Source: an uncultured Aquimarina sp. (GTDB lineage: Bacteria > Bacteroidota > Bacteroidia > Flavobacteriales > Flavobacteriaceae). Taken from it: a stretch of DNA of 64,000 bases. Shown in pieces: positions 8,355 to 17,782 of this stretch; position 1 is the first letter of the stretch; each line of letters starts with the position of its first letter. Where the stretch lies: assembly GCA_947489685.1 (NCBI GenBank), contig CANLEM010000001.1:806001-870000 (forward strand). The letters run 5' to 3'. Made by a program: the position numbers and the translations under genes. Below the pieces are notes generated by a model. That model was given only the letters and a program-made list of their open reading frames with translations, was not told the DNA's origin and made no database searches.

Positions 8355-10568
8355 ATGAAAAAAATAGGCGTCATACTAGTTGTACTTTGGTTACTGCCGG
8401 CGTGCATATATGGTCAGGAGAAAAAAGAAGCTGCCAGACCGGTTGCGCCTATGAGTATCAAGGGGTCTGTTAAAGAAGAAAGTACCAAAAAACCTATTAA
8501 AGGAGTCGATATCACGATAATGGGTAAAGGAACAGTGATCACAGATGTATTTGGAGATTTTAAAATACAGGCACGGGTTGGTGACGAGTTGGTGATTAGT
8601 CATGATAGTTTTGAGACCGTACATTATACCATTAAAGATGGGCAACGAATAGATGTAGAAGTACAAGAAAATCCTCAAGAGTCTAAATCAAAATCTTTTT
8701 CTAAGAAAAAAAGAGAATCGGTTTATCAAGAAAACCTAAATCAGGCAAAAGAAACGCTTAATAAAGATGCCGCAACTAGTATTGAGTTTATAACCAATGC
8801 ACTAGAGAGTGTAAGAGATGATGACGCTTCTGGCGACGCCAAAAAATCTGAGTTATATGAGACTTTGGCAGATATCTATAGCTATTGGAAGCAACCAGAT
8901 TTGGCAGAAAGTAATTATTTGATTAGTCTTTCAAACAAATACAATACTGATGTAAAAATAAAACTAGGCGCAGCCCAACTGGAAAACAAAAATTATCAAG
9001 GTGCTTTTAAAACCTTTGATCAGTTACATCGCTCACGATTAAACTCTAATCAAAGAATGTTGGTGTATGAAGGATTAGGAGATAGTAATAAGGGACTAGA
9101 AAATTATAAGGTTGCGATACAAAACTATAATAAAGCGCTTGCCATTGGCGAACGAAAAAAACTGGACGATAAAGTAATATCACTCAATTCTAAATTGGCC
9201 GAAATATTGCAGCAACAAGGAAATATATCTGATGCCGAAGGGTATTTGGATAACTCGGTGCAATTAGCACGCCAGAAAGATCGAAAAACGGCTGCCAGAC
9301 AAAGAAGTGTAGCTGCCGATTTTTATAATAAGAGTAATAGTTATGATAAAGAAATACAATTAAGAAAAGAAGCATTAGAAGATATCGGAGAGATTGAAGA
9401 AATTGCCGATGACGAAGCCCCATCCGAAGAGGATAGAGCGATTACCACACAAGTTCAAAATTATAAAATAGCAAACGCGTTTGCTGCTCAAGAAAAATTT
9501 GACGAGGCAATTACTTATTTTGAAGAAAGTAAAAAAGAAGCAGCTTCTAAGAATGATTTGATTGTTCAAAAGGATGCGACCAGAAAATTAGGTGAGGTGT
9601 ATCGCGAAAAAGGAGAGCTAAAAAAAGCATCCGAAGCTTTTGAAGAGTATGAGGCAATTGTAGATAAGCTACATATCCAAAAAGAACAAGAAATATCTCA
9701 AGCAGCACGATTTAGCCGTGAACTTGCATTAAGTGCAAATCGTATTACTACTCTAGAAAAAGATCGAGAATTAAACGAAACACGATATCAATTGGCTTTT
9801 GCCTCTCAAGAATTGGCTAATCAAAAAAGTCTACGGCAGCAGATTGTGATTTACTTTTTGATTGGACTTACTGTTTTATTACTGCTAGCGGCTTATCTTA
9901 TGTATCGCAATATGAAACAGCAACGATATGCCAACAACCTATTGGCTTTAAAATCGTTACGCTCTCAAATGAATCCGCATTTTATTTTTAATGCATTAAA
10001 CTCTGTAAACACATTTATAGCCACAAACGATGAAAGAACTGCTAATCGCTATCTCACAGATTTTTCGTTATTAATGAGGGCAGTTCTAGAGAACAGCGAA
10101 GAAAATTTTATTCCGCTAGAAAAAGAAATTGAATTACTAAAATTATACACGCAATTAGAGCACTTTAGATTTCAGGATAAATTTGAATATACTATTGATG
10201 TGGATCCCGATATTAGTGTAGGCGAATATATGATTCCGCCAATGTTGTTGCAACCTTATGTCGAGAATGCAGTATGGCACGGGTTGCGGTACAAATCAGA
10301 GAAAGGGTTGCTCTCCATACATTTCCGCAAACTTGATTACGATGCGATTGAGATTACCATAAGTGATAATGGTATCGGGAGAAAAAAATCTCAAGAATTA
10401 AAAACGCAAAATCAAAAATTACAAAAATCTCAAGGAATGGGTAATATCAAAAAAAGAATAGCCATTCTTAATAAGATGTATAAGGACAAAGTGGATGTTT
10501 TTATAACAGACTTAGAGGGTAATACCGAAGGAACTCTGGTAAAATTAATACTTAAAAAAGACAAATGA
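8355..10568 (+). CDS. TPR-containing LytS-type sensor histidine kinase
   Basis: The 737-residue kinase begins with a signal peptide (ending CIYGQ). A carboxypeptidase-D-like regulatory beta domain follows (about 33-105: IKGSVKEESTKKPIKGVDI...DVFGDFKI), then about 350 residues of TPR helices. A single transmembrane helix (about 497-516) precedes a LytS-type His_kinase domain with the phosphoacceptor His542 in QMNPHFIFNAL and an ATPase domain (YVENAVWHGL, DNGIGRKKS). The periplasmic N-terminal part probably senses a protein or peptide. The gene overlaps the downstream LytTR regulator by four bases (ATGA), so the two are translationally coupled and form one two-component pair. Confidence 0.88.
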   Translation: MKKIGVILVVLWLLPACIYGQEKKEAARPVAPMSIKGSVKEESTKKPIKGVDITIMGKGTVITDVFGDFKIQARVGDELVISHDSFETVHYTIKDGQRIDVEVQENPQESKSKSFSKKKRESVYQENLNQAKETLNKDAATSIEFITNALESVRDDDASGDAKKSELYETLADIYSYWKQPDLAESNYLISLSNKYNTDVKIKLGAAQLENKNYQGAFKTFDQLHRSRLNSNQRMLVYEGLGDSNKGLENYKVAIQNYNKALAIGERKKLDDKVISLNSKLAEILQQQGNISDAEGYLDNSVQLARQKDRKTAARQRSVAADFYNKSNSYDKEIQLRKEALEDIGEIEEIADDEAPSEEDRAITTQVQNYKIANAFAAQEKFDEAITYFEESKKEAASKNDLIVQKDATRKLGEVYREKGELKKASEAFEEYEAIVDKLHIQKEQEISQAARFSRELALSANRITTLEKDRELNETRYQLAFASQELANQKSLRQQIVIYFLIGLTVLLLLAAYLMYRNMKQQRYANNLLALKSLRSQMNPHFIFNALNSVNTFIATNDERTANRYLTDFSLLMRAVLENSEENFIPLEKEIELLKLYTQLEHFRFQDKFEYTIDVDPDISVGEYMIPPMLLQPYVENAVWHGLRYKSEKGLLSIHFRKLDYDAIEITISDNGIGRKKSQELKTQNQKLQKSQGMGNIKKRIAILNKMYKDKVDVFITDLEGNTEGTLVKLILKKDK

Positions 10569-11296
10569 ATTTAACTGCAATTATTGTAGATGATGAGGCT
10601 AATAGCCGAACTATTTTAAGAAATTATTTGGGTAAATATTGCCCAACGGTTAAGGTGTTGGGTGAAGCAGCTAGTGTAAAAGAAACATTAACGTTGTTAG
10701 AATCTCATGATCCCGATGTATTGTTTCTGGATGTAGAAATGCCCTATGGTAACGCTTTTGATTTTTTAGAGCAGGTTCCGGATCGAACCTTCGAAATTGT
10801 TTTTGTAACGGCCTATGATAATTATGCTGTAGAAGCATTAAATGCCCAAGCCACCTATTATTTGTTAAAACCAATTGCTATTGATGATCTTATTAAAGCA
10901 GTAACTCATGTAACCCATATTAAGCAAAGAGAAAATGCGTTGCAGGATACAGTTTTGGTGCCTAAAACGGCATTGGTAGAAGGTAAAATTACAATCCCAC
11001 AACAAGATGGTTTCGAAGTGTTAGAGATTGCCGATATTTTATATTGCGAGGCAGATGATAATTATACCAAAATTTATCTCGAAAAAGGTCAGAAACTAGT
11101 AAGCAAAACGCTTAAATATTTCGAAGAATCTTTAAAAACTCAGGGTTTTGCTCGAATACACAAAAGCCATTTGGTAAATGTGAGTAGGATTGTGAGATAT
11201 AGGAAAGGGAAGGGGGGAAGTGTTGTTCTTTCTTCGGGTAAAGAACTTTCTGTATCTTCTTCAAAAAAAGGAGCCCTTTTGGATTATTTTAAATAG
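10565..11296 (+). CDS. LytTR-family response regulator
   Basis: This 243-residue regulator has a receiver domain (acid pair Asp9/Asp10, phosphoacceptor Asp56 in VLFLDVEMP, FVTAYD and LLKP switch residues) and a C-terminal LytTR DNA-binding domain (ILYCEADDNYTKIYL, FARIHKSHLVNVSRI). It is coupled by a four-base overlap to the LytS-type kinase just upstream, which is its obvious partner. Targets cannot be read from the sequence. The stop lies five bases from the convergent murI stop, without a visible terminator between them. Confidence 0.92.
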   Translation: MNLTAIIVDDEANSRTILRNYLGKYCPTVKVLGEAASVKETLTLLESHDPDVLFLDVEMPYGNAFDFLEQVPDRTFEIVFVTAYDNYAVEALNAQATYYLLKPIAIDDLIKAVTHVTHIKQRENALQDTVLVPKTALVEGKITIPQQDGFEVLEIADILYCEADDNYTKIYLEKGQKLVSKTLKYFEESLKTQGFARIHKSHLVNVSRIVRYRKGKGGSVVLSSGKELSVSSSKKGALLDYFK

Positions 11297-11301
11297 TTTA
11301 T

Positions 11302-12117
11302 TTAAAAATCTAAACCTTCTACAGCATAGGTAACTGCTGTATTTGTCTTTACAATATCTTGTAACACTTGTATATCTCCATTGGTATAGAGCATATGTTT
11401 TCCGGGTGTAGTACTTGGGTTTAGTATTTTATTTGTGGTTAGTATCGCTTTGGTTTGCCTGGCCACAGCTTCTCCCGAATCAATTATTTTAACACTATTA
11501 GATAACATCTTTTTTAAAATAGGGATTAAATATGGATAATGTGTGCACCCTAAAACAAGATGGTCAATATGTTGTGCTACCATGGGTGTAAGATAAGAAT
11601 GAAGCAGCTCATGCATTTCTGAAGAATGGATCTTGCCTTCTTCTATAAGTTCGACTAATCCTGTACCAATTACTTCTATTACTTCAATGTTTTGAGCATA
11701 CAGATCAGAGGTTTCTGCAAATAATTCGCTGGATAAGGTGCCTTTGGTGGCGAGTACGCCAACTTTTTTGGTTTGGGTGTGGATTGCAGCAGGTTTTATA
11801 GCAGGTTCGATACCGATAAACGGAATATCATATGTAGATCGCAATACTTTTATAGCATTTGTAGTGGCTGTATTGCAGGCCACAACGATAATTTTGCAAT
11901 TAAACTCTAGAAGTTTTTCTGTGTTTTTAATGCTAAGTGCTAAGATTTCTTCTTTGCTGCGTTTACCGTATGGTGCATATTTACTATCGGCCAAAAAGAT
12001 AGTGTTTTCATTGGGTAAAGCAGTTGTAATTTCTTTCCATATGGAAGTACCCCCAATACCCGAATCAAATATACCAATTGCTTGATTTTGCACCATTTCT
12101 ACTGTAATTTGTTTCAA
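11302..12117 (-). CDS. murI: Glutamate racemase
   Basis: It converts L-glutamate to D-glutamate for peptidoglycan. The 271-residue protein has the family motifs IGIFDSGIGG, the two catalytic cysteines Cys81 (VVACNTATT) and Cys191 (LGCTHYPYL), and GTGLVELIEEG. The start is uncertain: Met1 and Met8 (MVQNQAIG) both work. The gene lies directly after the terminator of the bamA-ompH operon, so it is probably separately transcribed or served by read-through. Confidence 0.93.
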   Translation of the reverse strand: MKQITVEMVQNQAIGIFDSGIGGTSIWKEITTALPNENTIFLADSKYAPYGKRSKEEILALSIKNTEKLLEFNCKIIVVACNTATTNAIKVLRSTYDIPFIGIEPAIKPAAIHTQTKKVGVLATKGTLSSELFAETSDLYAQNIEVIEVIGTGLVELIEEGKIHSSEMHELLHSYLTPMVAQHIDHLVLGCTHYPYLIPILKKMLSNSVKIIDSGEAVARQTKAILTTNKILNPSTTPGKHMLYTNGDIQVLQDIVKTNTAVTYAVEGLDF

Positions 12118-12124
12118 AAATAAA

Positions 12125-12155
12125 AAAGACAGCGAGATCTTGTCTCACTGTCTTT
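12125..12155 (-). terminator. Terminator after the second ompH gene
   Basis: The stem AAAGACAGCGAGA/TCTCACTGTCTTT (one mismatch) has a five-base loop and, on the minus strand, a TTTTTTAT tract. It lies 26 bases past the ompH stop and just upstream of the murI start. Confidence 0.8.
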
Positions 12156-12181
12156 AATTTTTATCTGTCAAAGTAGATATA

Positions 12182-12691
12182 TTATATACCTAAATCTTTT
12201 TTTACATCTGCCATAAGGTTTTTACCGTCGGCCATGATTACTCCAGTTCCTGTAGTCGAATCTAATACATACTGAAAACCTTGAGCTCTTGCAACCTTTT
12301 GGATTGAAGTACGAGCTTTTTCATATATAGGCTTCATTAATTCGATCTCTTTTTTCTGAAGATCCTGAAGTGCATTAGTTCTGTAATCGTTAATACTTTT
12401 TTCGGTAGCTTGAATTTCTTGCTGTCTTTTTAAGTTCTCTTCATCAGTTTTAGTTTCTGCTTCTTGAGAATATCTTTTGATAGTGCTTTGTAATTCTAGA
12501 ACCATATTTCTAATCTCAGCGTCATAAGTTTTGTTCAACTTTTCGATCTCGCTTTTAGCAGCTTTAAATGCAGGCATTGCTTCAACCAATTCTTGCGATG
12601 CTATATGTGCTACTTTAGATTGAGCGTTTACAAAACCTGAAGTTCCTATAGTAATTGCAATAGCTACTAGTAATGTTCTAAATTGTTTCAT
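12182..12691 (-). CDS. OmpH/Skp-family periplasmic chaperone
   Basis: This 169-residue exported protein has a signal peptide cleaved near VNAQ. The mature part is the Skp-type helical hairpin (AAKSEIEKLNKTYDAEIRNM, EIQATEKSINDYRTNALQDLQKKEIEL) closed by FQYVLDSTTGTGVI. It should hold unfolded outer membrane proteins in the periplasm for the Bam complex. It is the last gene of the uppS-bamA-ompH-ompH run, 51 bases after its paralogue and followed by a terminator. Confidence 0.9.
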   Translation of the reverse strand: MKQFRTLLVAIAITIGTSGFVNAQSKVAHIASQELVEAMPAFKAAKSEIEKLNKTYDAEIRNMVLELQSTIKRYSQEAETKTDEENLKRQQEIQATEKSINDYRTNALQDLQKKEIELMKPIYEKARTSIQKVARAQGFQYVLDSTTGTGVIMADGKNLMADVKKDLGI

Positions 12692-12742
12692 TTGTAAGTA
12701 ATATTAAAGGGTGTTATAAATTTTAAATTATTTTTCTAATTA

Positions 12743-13588
12743 TTAGCAGCCTCCATCATTTGATTGACCACCGTCTTCTTTTAATTTTTCTTTTGCAGCT
12801 TTTAAAGCATTGATAGAATCCTTTTTCTTTTTTTGTAATTCTAACAATTTTGCTCTTCTTTCTTCAAATTCTTTTCTCTTCGCAGCTCTAATAGAGTCTC
12901 TTTCTGCCTTACGTTGCGCTAATAGTTGTTCTCTTTCTGATTGCTTTTGCAATGTAGCTCTTTCTCGATCTGTTACTTCTCTTTCTTGCTCAGCATTTCT
13001 CTTTTCAGACCTTTCTAGAGATTTCTTTTCCTTCTTACTATTTAGCTGCTTTCTTTTTGATGCTCTATTTAATCTAAGCAGAACCTGATCACTAATATCA
13101 TATCGATCTGCAGAGTACAACATCACCAAGTCGGCAGTTTTATCAAAAACAAAATCATATTTTTTGTTTTTTGCAATTTCCTGAACGGCAACAAAAACTT
13201 GATCTTGAACCGGTTGTACCAATCTTTTTTTCTGAAGAAATAAATCTCCATTAGGACCGAATCGTTTTTGCTGATATTCTAATATTTCTTTTTCTTTAAA
13301 GAAGATATCCTCTTCTCGTTCTTCAATTAATTCTTTAGTTAATAAAACTCTTTCATTATTAAGATCCTTTCGCATTTCTTCTACTTCCTTCAATTCGGCT
13401 TCGATCTCAACTTTCCATTTTTGTACTTTGGTTTCAAGTTCAGAAGCAGCTTCATTATATTCTGAAACATTTTCTAGGATATACTCCATATCGATGTAAC
13501 CAATTCTGATACCTTTTTGTGCATTTGCTGTTTGTGTGAATGATAGCCAAGCCATCACAGCAAAGATTAAAAGAGCCTTTGTTTTCAT
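12743..13588 (-). CDS. OmpH/Skp-family chaperone with charged C-terminal extension
   Basis: The 281-residue protein has a signal peptide (to ANAQ) and a Skp core at about residues 26-175 (IGYIDMEYILENVSEYNEAA, YDFVFDKTADLVMLYSADRYDIS). Beyond the core lies about 100 residues of very Lys/Arg/Glu-rich predicted coiled coil (EQEREVTDRERATLQKQSE, KAERDSIRAAKRKEF) ending GGQSNDGGC. The extension is not present in the paralogue next door. It follows bamA by 35 bases, and its likely role is OMP transport to BamA. The tail might add client capacity or bind the cell wall, which is inference. Confidence 0.88.
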   Translation of the reverse strand: MKTKALLIFAVMAWLSFTQTANAQKGIRIGYIDMEYILENVSEYNEAASELETKVQKWKVEIEAELKEVEEMRKDLNNERVLLTKELIEEREEDIFFKEKEILEYQQKRFGPNGDLFLQKKRLVQPVQDQVFVAVQEIAKNKKYDFVFDKTADLVMLYSADRYDISDQVLLRLNRASKRKQLNSKKEKKSLERSEKRNAEQEREVTDRERATLQKQSEREQLLAQRKAERDSIRAAKRKEFEERRAKLLELQKKKKDSINALKAAKEKLKEDGGQSNDGGC

Positions 13589-13623
13589 AACTTTGTTTAT
13601 TTATTGAAATAATCGTGCCAAAA

Positions 13624-16260
13624 TTAAAACTGCTGTCCTATAATAAAATGGGTTTCAAAACCATTAGCCCCTGTATTGGTTCCTGGTATAGGATCAAATC
13701 CATACCCTAAATCAATACCTAATAACCCAAAAGCTGGCATAAATATACGTAAACCTGCTCCAGCAGAACGGTTTAACTGAAAAGGATTGAATCCTTTAAA
13801 GCTGTCGTATGATGCTCCACCTTCTAAAAATGCTAGCATATAAATTGATGCCGCTGGTTTTAGTGTTATAGGATAACGAAGTTCTAACGAATATTTGTTA
13901 TAAATTGTTGCACCATCTCCATCAAAATCTTGATCATTTGGTCTGCTTAACGGAATTAAAGACTGATTAGGGTATCCTCTAAGTGCCACAACTTCTCTTC
14001 CATCAAGACTTGTAGCTCCTAATCCATCTCCTCCAAGAAAATAACGCTCAAAAGGAATATTACCTCGATCATTATTATAAGCTCCTAAGAAACCATACTC
14101 GGCACTAGTTTTTAGAACCAAAGGTTTTTTGCCAAGATTTACAAGACGAGTATACCATGTTCCATCAAACTTAAGTTTGTAATACTCTAACCACTTAAAG
14201 CGTTCTTGATCAATTTCTCCGATTGCATCATTTATTTCAGTATTTCTAACAACATCTCTAGAATCTGTTAAGTCAAGATTGCTTCTTTCTTCATCCAAAG
14301 CACTTCGTTGCGATGCTAAGGCGCTATAATCCTTTCCATCAAACAAAGAATATGGTAGAGATAGCTTAGCTACAATATTAAATTCGGATCCACCAATTGG
14401 AAAAATAGGGTTTACCGTGGTGTTATTACGACTTAATCCTATAGTGTATGATAAATCATTTGATGATCCATTACCAAAGGTAAATAATCTAGTGTTATAA
14501 TTCTTTAAATTATAATGTCTAACACTTATTGCTTGAGATAAGGTGAAGTAATTGTCTGGCCAGTTTAATCTTTTGGCAATACCAATCGATCCACCCGTAA
14601 TAAGAAATTTACTATCCCTATCCACATCACGGTTAATATTGTTAAATAAAAACTGAATAGTATGCGAAAAAGAAGTAGATAGTTGATAAGGTCTTTTTCC
14701 TCCTAACCATGGTTCTATAAATGAAAGGCTGTACGTTTGAAAAAACCTACTGGCCTGAGCTCTTAGTCGTAACGTTTGTCCGTCACCCATAGGTAATGGG
14801 CTATAGGCTTTGCCATTAAAAATATTTCGAATAGAGAAATTATTAAATGCTAATCCCAGGGTTCCTACAAATCCACCACCTCCAAATCCACCTTGGAGTT
14901 CTATCTGGCTGGATCCTTTTTCTACTACAGGATAATTAATATCAATTGTCCCAGCTTGTGGATTGGCATTTTTAAATTGAGGTTCTAGTTGTTCAGGATC
15001 AAAGAATCCTAACTGTCCAATTTCACGAACGGTTCTTACTACCAAGTCCTTGCTGTATCGTTGTCCTGGTCTTGTACGTAAAATCCTGTGTATTACATGG
15101 TCATTGGTTTTATCATTTCCAGTTACCGTGATATGATCAAAATAAGTAAGTTTCCCTTCACGAATTCGAATTTCGAAATCTATAGTATCATTATATACGT
15201 TAGTTTCTACAGCGTCAATACTAGAGAATAAATATCCGTTATTTTGATATAAATTGGTGAGATCATCAGCATCAGGCTTGGTATTATCTGCGATTTGTTT
15301 TTCAAGCAAAACCCCATTGTATACATCACCTTTTTTAATAACTAGTTGCCTGGCTAATTCTCGGTCAGTATATACGCTATTACCCAAGAAATTAATATTT
15401 CCGAAATAATATTTATTACCTTCTTCGATATTTAAGTTTAACGATACGCTCTTATTATCCTCTACGATTAATGTGTCAGACGTTATACGAGCATCTCGAT
15501 ATCCCTTTTCCTTATATTTGGTTATAATATTAGCTTTATCTTCTTGATAATCGGCTTTGATATATTTTGAGCGTTTCCAGAAACGATATCCCTTTTTTTG
15601 CTTGGTGTTTTTCATTGCCCTGCGCACCTTGGCATCAGATAATTGCTCGTTTCCAACAATGTTAATTTGATCAACTTTAACACGATCCCCTTTATCTAAG
15701 CGAAGTACCATGTTTACTTTATTAGAGGCAATAGTATCTTTAACTGGAGTGGTGTTAATGGCAACTTTGGTGTTTAAAAAACCTTCTTTTTTGTATTTAT
15801 TAGAAATAAAGTTTCGGGTAGTAGTAATAAGGTTTTCTGTAACCTTAGCTCCTTTGGTTAAACCATTATCTTTAATTAATTCTTCTCCTTTACGCTTTTT
15901 TACACCTTCTATTCTAACTTCATTAAGTTCTGGTACTTCCTGAATATTAATTTCAATATCAGCAACCTCTCCTTCGACATTGGTGATATAAAAATTAATA
16001 TCGCTAAACAATTCAAGATCCCATAACTTTTTGATCACCTTACTAATTCGATCTCCAGGAAGAAAAATACGTTCTCCTTTTCTAAGCCCTGTGAAAGTGA
16101 TTACCGTTTTCTCGTTGTAGCTGGTAGTACCGGTTACATTGATTTCTCCAAGAATATATTGTTTCCCATTAGAGCCAGGTACACTTTGTGCAGATATTGT
16201 TAATGTGTTTATAAATAAGGCAAGTAACGTAAAATACGCAATAGGTAATTTTTTTGTCAT
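13624..16260 (-). CDS. bamA: Outer membrane assembly factor BamA
   Basis: BamA is the core insertase for outer membrane beta-barrel proteins. The protein has a signal peptide (MTKKLPIAYF...ISAQS), five POTRA-type repeats (for example LGEINVTGTTSYNEKTV, VRIEGVKKRKGEELI, ITVTGNDKTNDHVI) and a C-terminal 16-strand barrel ending in Phe (HFIIGQQF), as expected of an OMP. The ORF track start at 16395 would run 131 bases into uppS; the ATG at 16258-16260 gives a normal signal peptide and a four-base gap from the uppS stop. Length is then 878 residues. Neighbours are uppS and two Skp chaperones. Confidence 0.93.
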   Translation of the reverse strand: MTKKLPIAYFTLLALFINTLTISAQSVPGSNGKQYILGEINVTGTTSYNEKTVITFTGLRKGERIFLPGDRISKVIKKLWDLELFSDINFYITNVEGEVADIEINIQEVPELNEVRIEGVKKRKGEELIKDNGLTKGAKVTENLITTTRNFISNKYKKEGFLNTKVAINTTPVKDTIASNKVNMVLRLDKGDRVKVDQINIVGNEQLSDAKVRRAMKNTKQKKGYRFWKRSKYIKADYQEDKANIITKYKEKGYRDARITSDTLIVEDNKSVSLNLNIEEGNKYYFGNINFLGNSVYTDRELARQLVIKKGDVYNGVLLEKQIADNTKPDADDLTNLYQNNGYLFSSIDAVETNVYNDTIDFEIRIREGKLTYFDHITVTGNDKTNDHVIHRILRTRPGQRYSKDLVVRTVREIGQLGFFDPEQLEPQFKNANPQAGTIDINYPVVEKGSSQIELQGGFGGGGFVGTLGLAFNNFSIRNIFNGKAYSPLPMGDGQTLRLRAQASRFFQTYSLSFIEPWLGGKRPYQLSTSFSHTIQFLFNNINRDVDRDSKFLITGGSIGIAKRLNWPDNYFTLSQAISVRHYNLKNYNTRLFTFGNGSSNDLSYTIGLSRNNTTVNPIFPIGGSEFNIVAKLSLPYSLFDGKDYSALASQRSALDEERSNLDLTDSRDVVRNTEINDAIGEIDQERFKWLEYYKLKFDGTWYTRLVNLGKKPLVLKTSAEYGFLGAYNNDRGNIPFERYFLGGDGLGATSLDGREVVALRGYPNQSLIPLSRPNDQDFDGDGATIYNKYSLELRYPITLKPAASIYMLAFLEGGASYDSFKGFNPFQLNRSAGAGLRIFMPAFGLLGIDLGYGFDPIPGTNTGANGFETHFIIGQQF

Positions 16261-16264
16261 TTCT

Positions 16265-17002
16265 TTAACTGAGCTGCTCACTAGTTTTTCCAAATCTTCT
16301 TTCTCTTTTTTGATAATTGTAAATGGCTTCAAATAAATCTGATTTTTTAAAATCAGGCCATAAAACTTCTGTAAAATATAATTCTGCGTACGCAATCTGC
16401 CATAATAGGAAATTACTGATACGTTGCTCCCCGCTGGTACGTATCAATAAATCAACATCAGGTAGATTTTTTGTATACAAATGCTCATTAATGACTGTTT
16501 CATTTATAAGATGTGGCGAAATTACACCATTTTTAACTTTAATACTTATTTCTTCGATAGTTTTTATCAGTTCTTCACGACTTCCATAACTTAACGCTAA
16601 AGTTAGCGTCATGCGATCATTAGATTTAGTCTTTTCAATCACTTCCAAAAGCTCTACTTGGGCTTTTTTTGGTAATGATTCTAGATTTCCAATCGCATTA
16701 AGTTTGATGTTGTTTTTTTGAAGAGTTTTTATTTCTTTTTTAAGAGAGCTTACCAAAAGTTTCATTAGGGTTTCTACTTCCAGTTTTGGTCTGTTCCAGT
16801 TTTCTGTAGAAAAAGCATATAAGGTAAGATACTTTACTCCAATTTCGGCACTGCTTTCTACTGCTTCTCGTACAGCCTTGGTACCATTTTCATGGCCGAC
16901 TGCTCTAAAAAAGCCTTTCTTTTTAGCCCACCTACCATTGCCATCCATAATGATGGCTACGTGCTCAGGGATATTAGAGTTTAATTGTTCTTTATTAATC
17001 AT
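16265..17002 (-). CDS. uppS: Isoprenyl (undecaprenyl) diphosphate synthase
   Basis: It condenses isopentenyl diphosphate onto farnesyl diphosphate to make the C55 lipid carrier for peptidoglycan and O-antigen. Motifs are complete: HVAIIMDGNGRWA (catalytic Asp20), YAFSTENWNRP and DLLIRTSGEQRISNFLLWQ. The chosen start (MINKEQ, 17000-17002) leaves a two-base gap from the DUF6089 stop; the ORF track start adds five residues and would overlap it. The gene is tightly coupled between DUF6089 and bamA in an envelope operon. Confidence 0.93.
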   Translation of the reverse strand: MINKEQLNSNIPEHVAIIMDGNGRWAKKKGFFRAVGHENGTKAVREAVESSAEIGVKYLTLYAFSTENWNRPKLEVETLMKLLVSSLKKEIKTLQKNNIKLNAIGNLESLPKKAQVELLEVIEKTKSNDRMTLTLALSYGSREELIKTIEEISIKVKNGVISPHLINETVINEHLYTKNLPDVDLLIRTSGEQRISNFLLWQIAYAELYFTEVLWPDFKKSDLFEAIYNYQKRERRFGKTSEQLS

Positions 17003-17004
17003 TA

Positions 17005-17682
17005 TTAGAATGCACAATCACAAGGTATTCTACCCCAGGTATATGATAATGTAATACCTGTAAAAATATACCAGTCATTGTTATTTAAATTACCAAATCC
17101 TGTACCAAATCTGTCGTCAGGATCACTACCGTCCAAATTATCGGTAAAGGTGTAACGAGCACCAATTTCGGCTCCTATTACAAAATCTCTACCAAGAGTT
17201 TTCTTTATTCCTAATACCATAGGGATAGCAAAACTCCACCTATCACTATACGCTTCAATTTGGTTGTTCGAATCTACAGCTTGAGCACCATAATTAAATG
17301 TTGTGATTCCGCTATAAATATATGGAGTAAATTGGGGTTTACCATCATATAGGTACCATTCCCAGAAATTAAACTCCATTCCCAATGATATTTCTTTTAC
17401 AGAATTAGAAAAGCTGAATCCTCTTACTTTCCTTCTTTCATCTCCTTTTGAGTCATCCGCATCTAATGCTGCGTATAAAAATGATGCTCTAAACGCATGG
17501 CGCTTACTTCTATTCCATTTTCCTATCGCACCAAAAGCAACATCATTGGGTGCAATATAGTAAGTAGATCCAACATCACCTACAAAATTAGCTCCTCCTG
17601 CGATTAATCCTACTTCATAGGTTTGTGACGCCATTGATTGTACAAAAAACACGATAATTATAAACGATGCTAAGTATCTCAT
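17005..17682 (-). CDS. DUF6089-family outer membrane-like protein
   Basis: The 225-residue protein has a signal peptide (to SMASQ) and a small beta-barrel-like body (YEVGLIAGGANFVGDVG, HAFRASFLYAALDADD, LGMEFNFWEWYLYDG, WYIFTGITLSYTWG). This matches the DUF6089 family that commonly sits upstream of uppS-bamA in Flavobacteriia. The exact role is unknown, but the conserved position suggests envelope biogenesis. It ends IPCDCAF, with two closely spaced cysteines. Confidence 0.82.
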   Translation of the reverse strand: MRYLASFIIIVFFVQSMASQTYEVGLIAGGANFVGDVGSTYYIAPNDVAFGAIGKWNRSKRHAFRASFLYAALDADDSKGDERRKVRGFSFSNSVKEISLGMEFNFWEWYLYDGKPQFTPYIYSGITTFNYGAQAVDSNNQIEAYSDRWSFAIPMVLGIKKTLGRDFVIGAEIGARYTFTDNLDGSDPDDRFGTGFGNLNNNDWYIFTGITLSYTWGRIPCDCAF

Positions 17683-17699
17683 AGATTTTCAAAAGTTTG

Positions 17700-17729
17700 C
17701 AAATATAACAATTAACTTTAGTACACAAG
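17700..17729 (-). promoter_or_regulatory. Probable promoter of the DUF6089-uppS-bamA-ompH operon
   Basis: On the minus strand a TATATTTG -7 box (17700-17707) fits the Bacteroidota consensus TAnnTTTG. It is preceded, 18 bases upstream, by CTTG, a weak match to the -33 TTTG. Position is 18 bases ahead of the DUF6089 start codon. Confidence 0.45.
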
Positions 17730-17782
17730 AATTTGAGTAAAATAGTATGAATTAAAAAACACTTTTTAGTAGATTTTATTGT

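Noticed and set aside
16261-16395. Longer BamA start in the ORF track
   Set aside because: It would overlap uppS by 131 bases and hide the signal peptide; the ATG at 16258-16260 gives a normal one.
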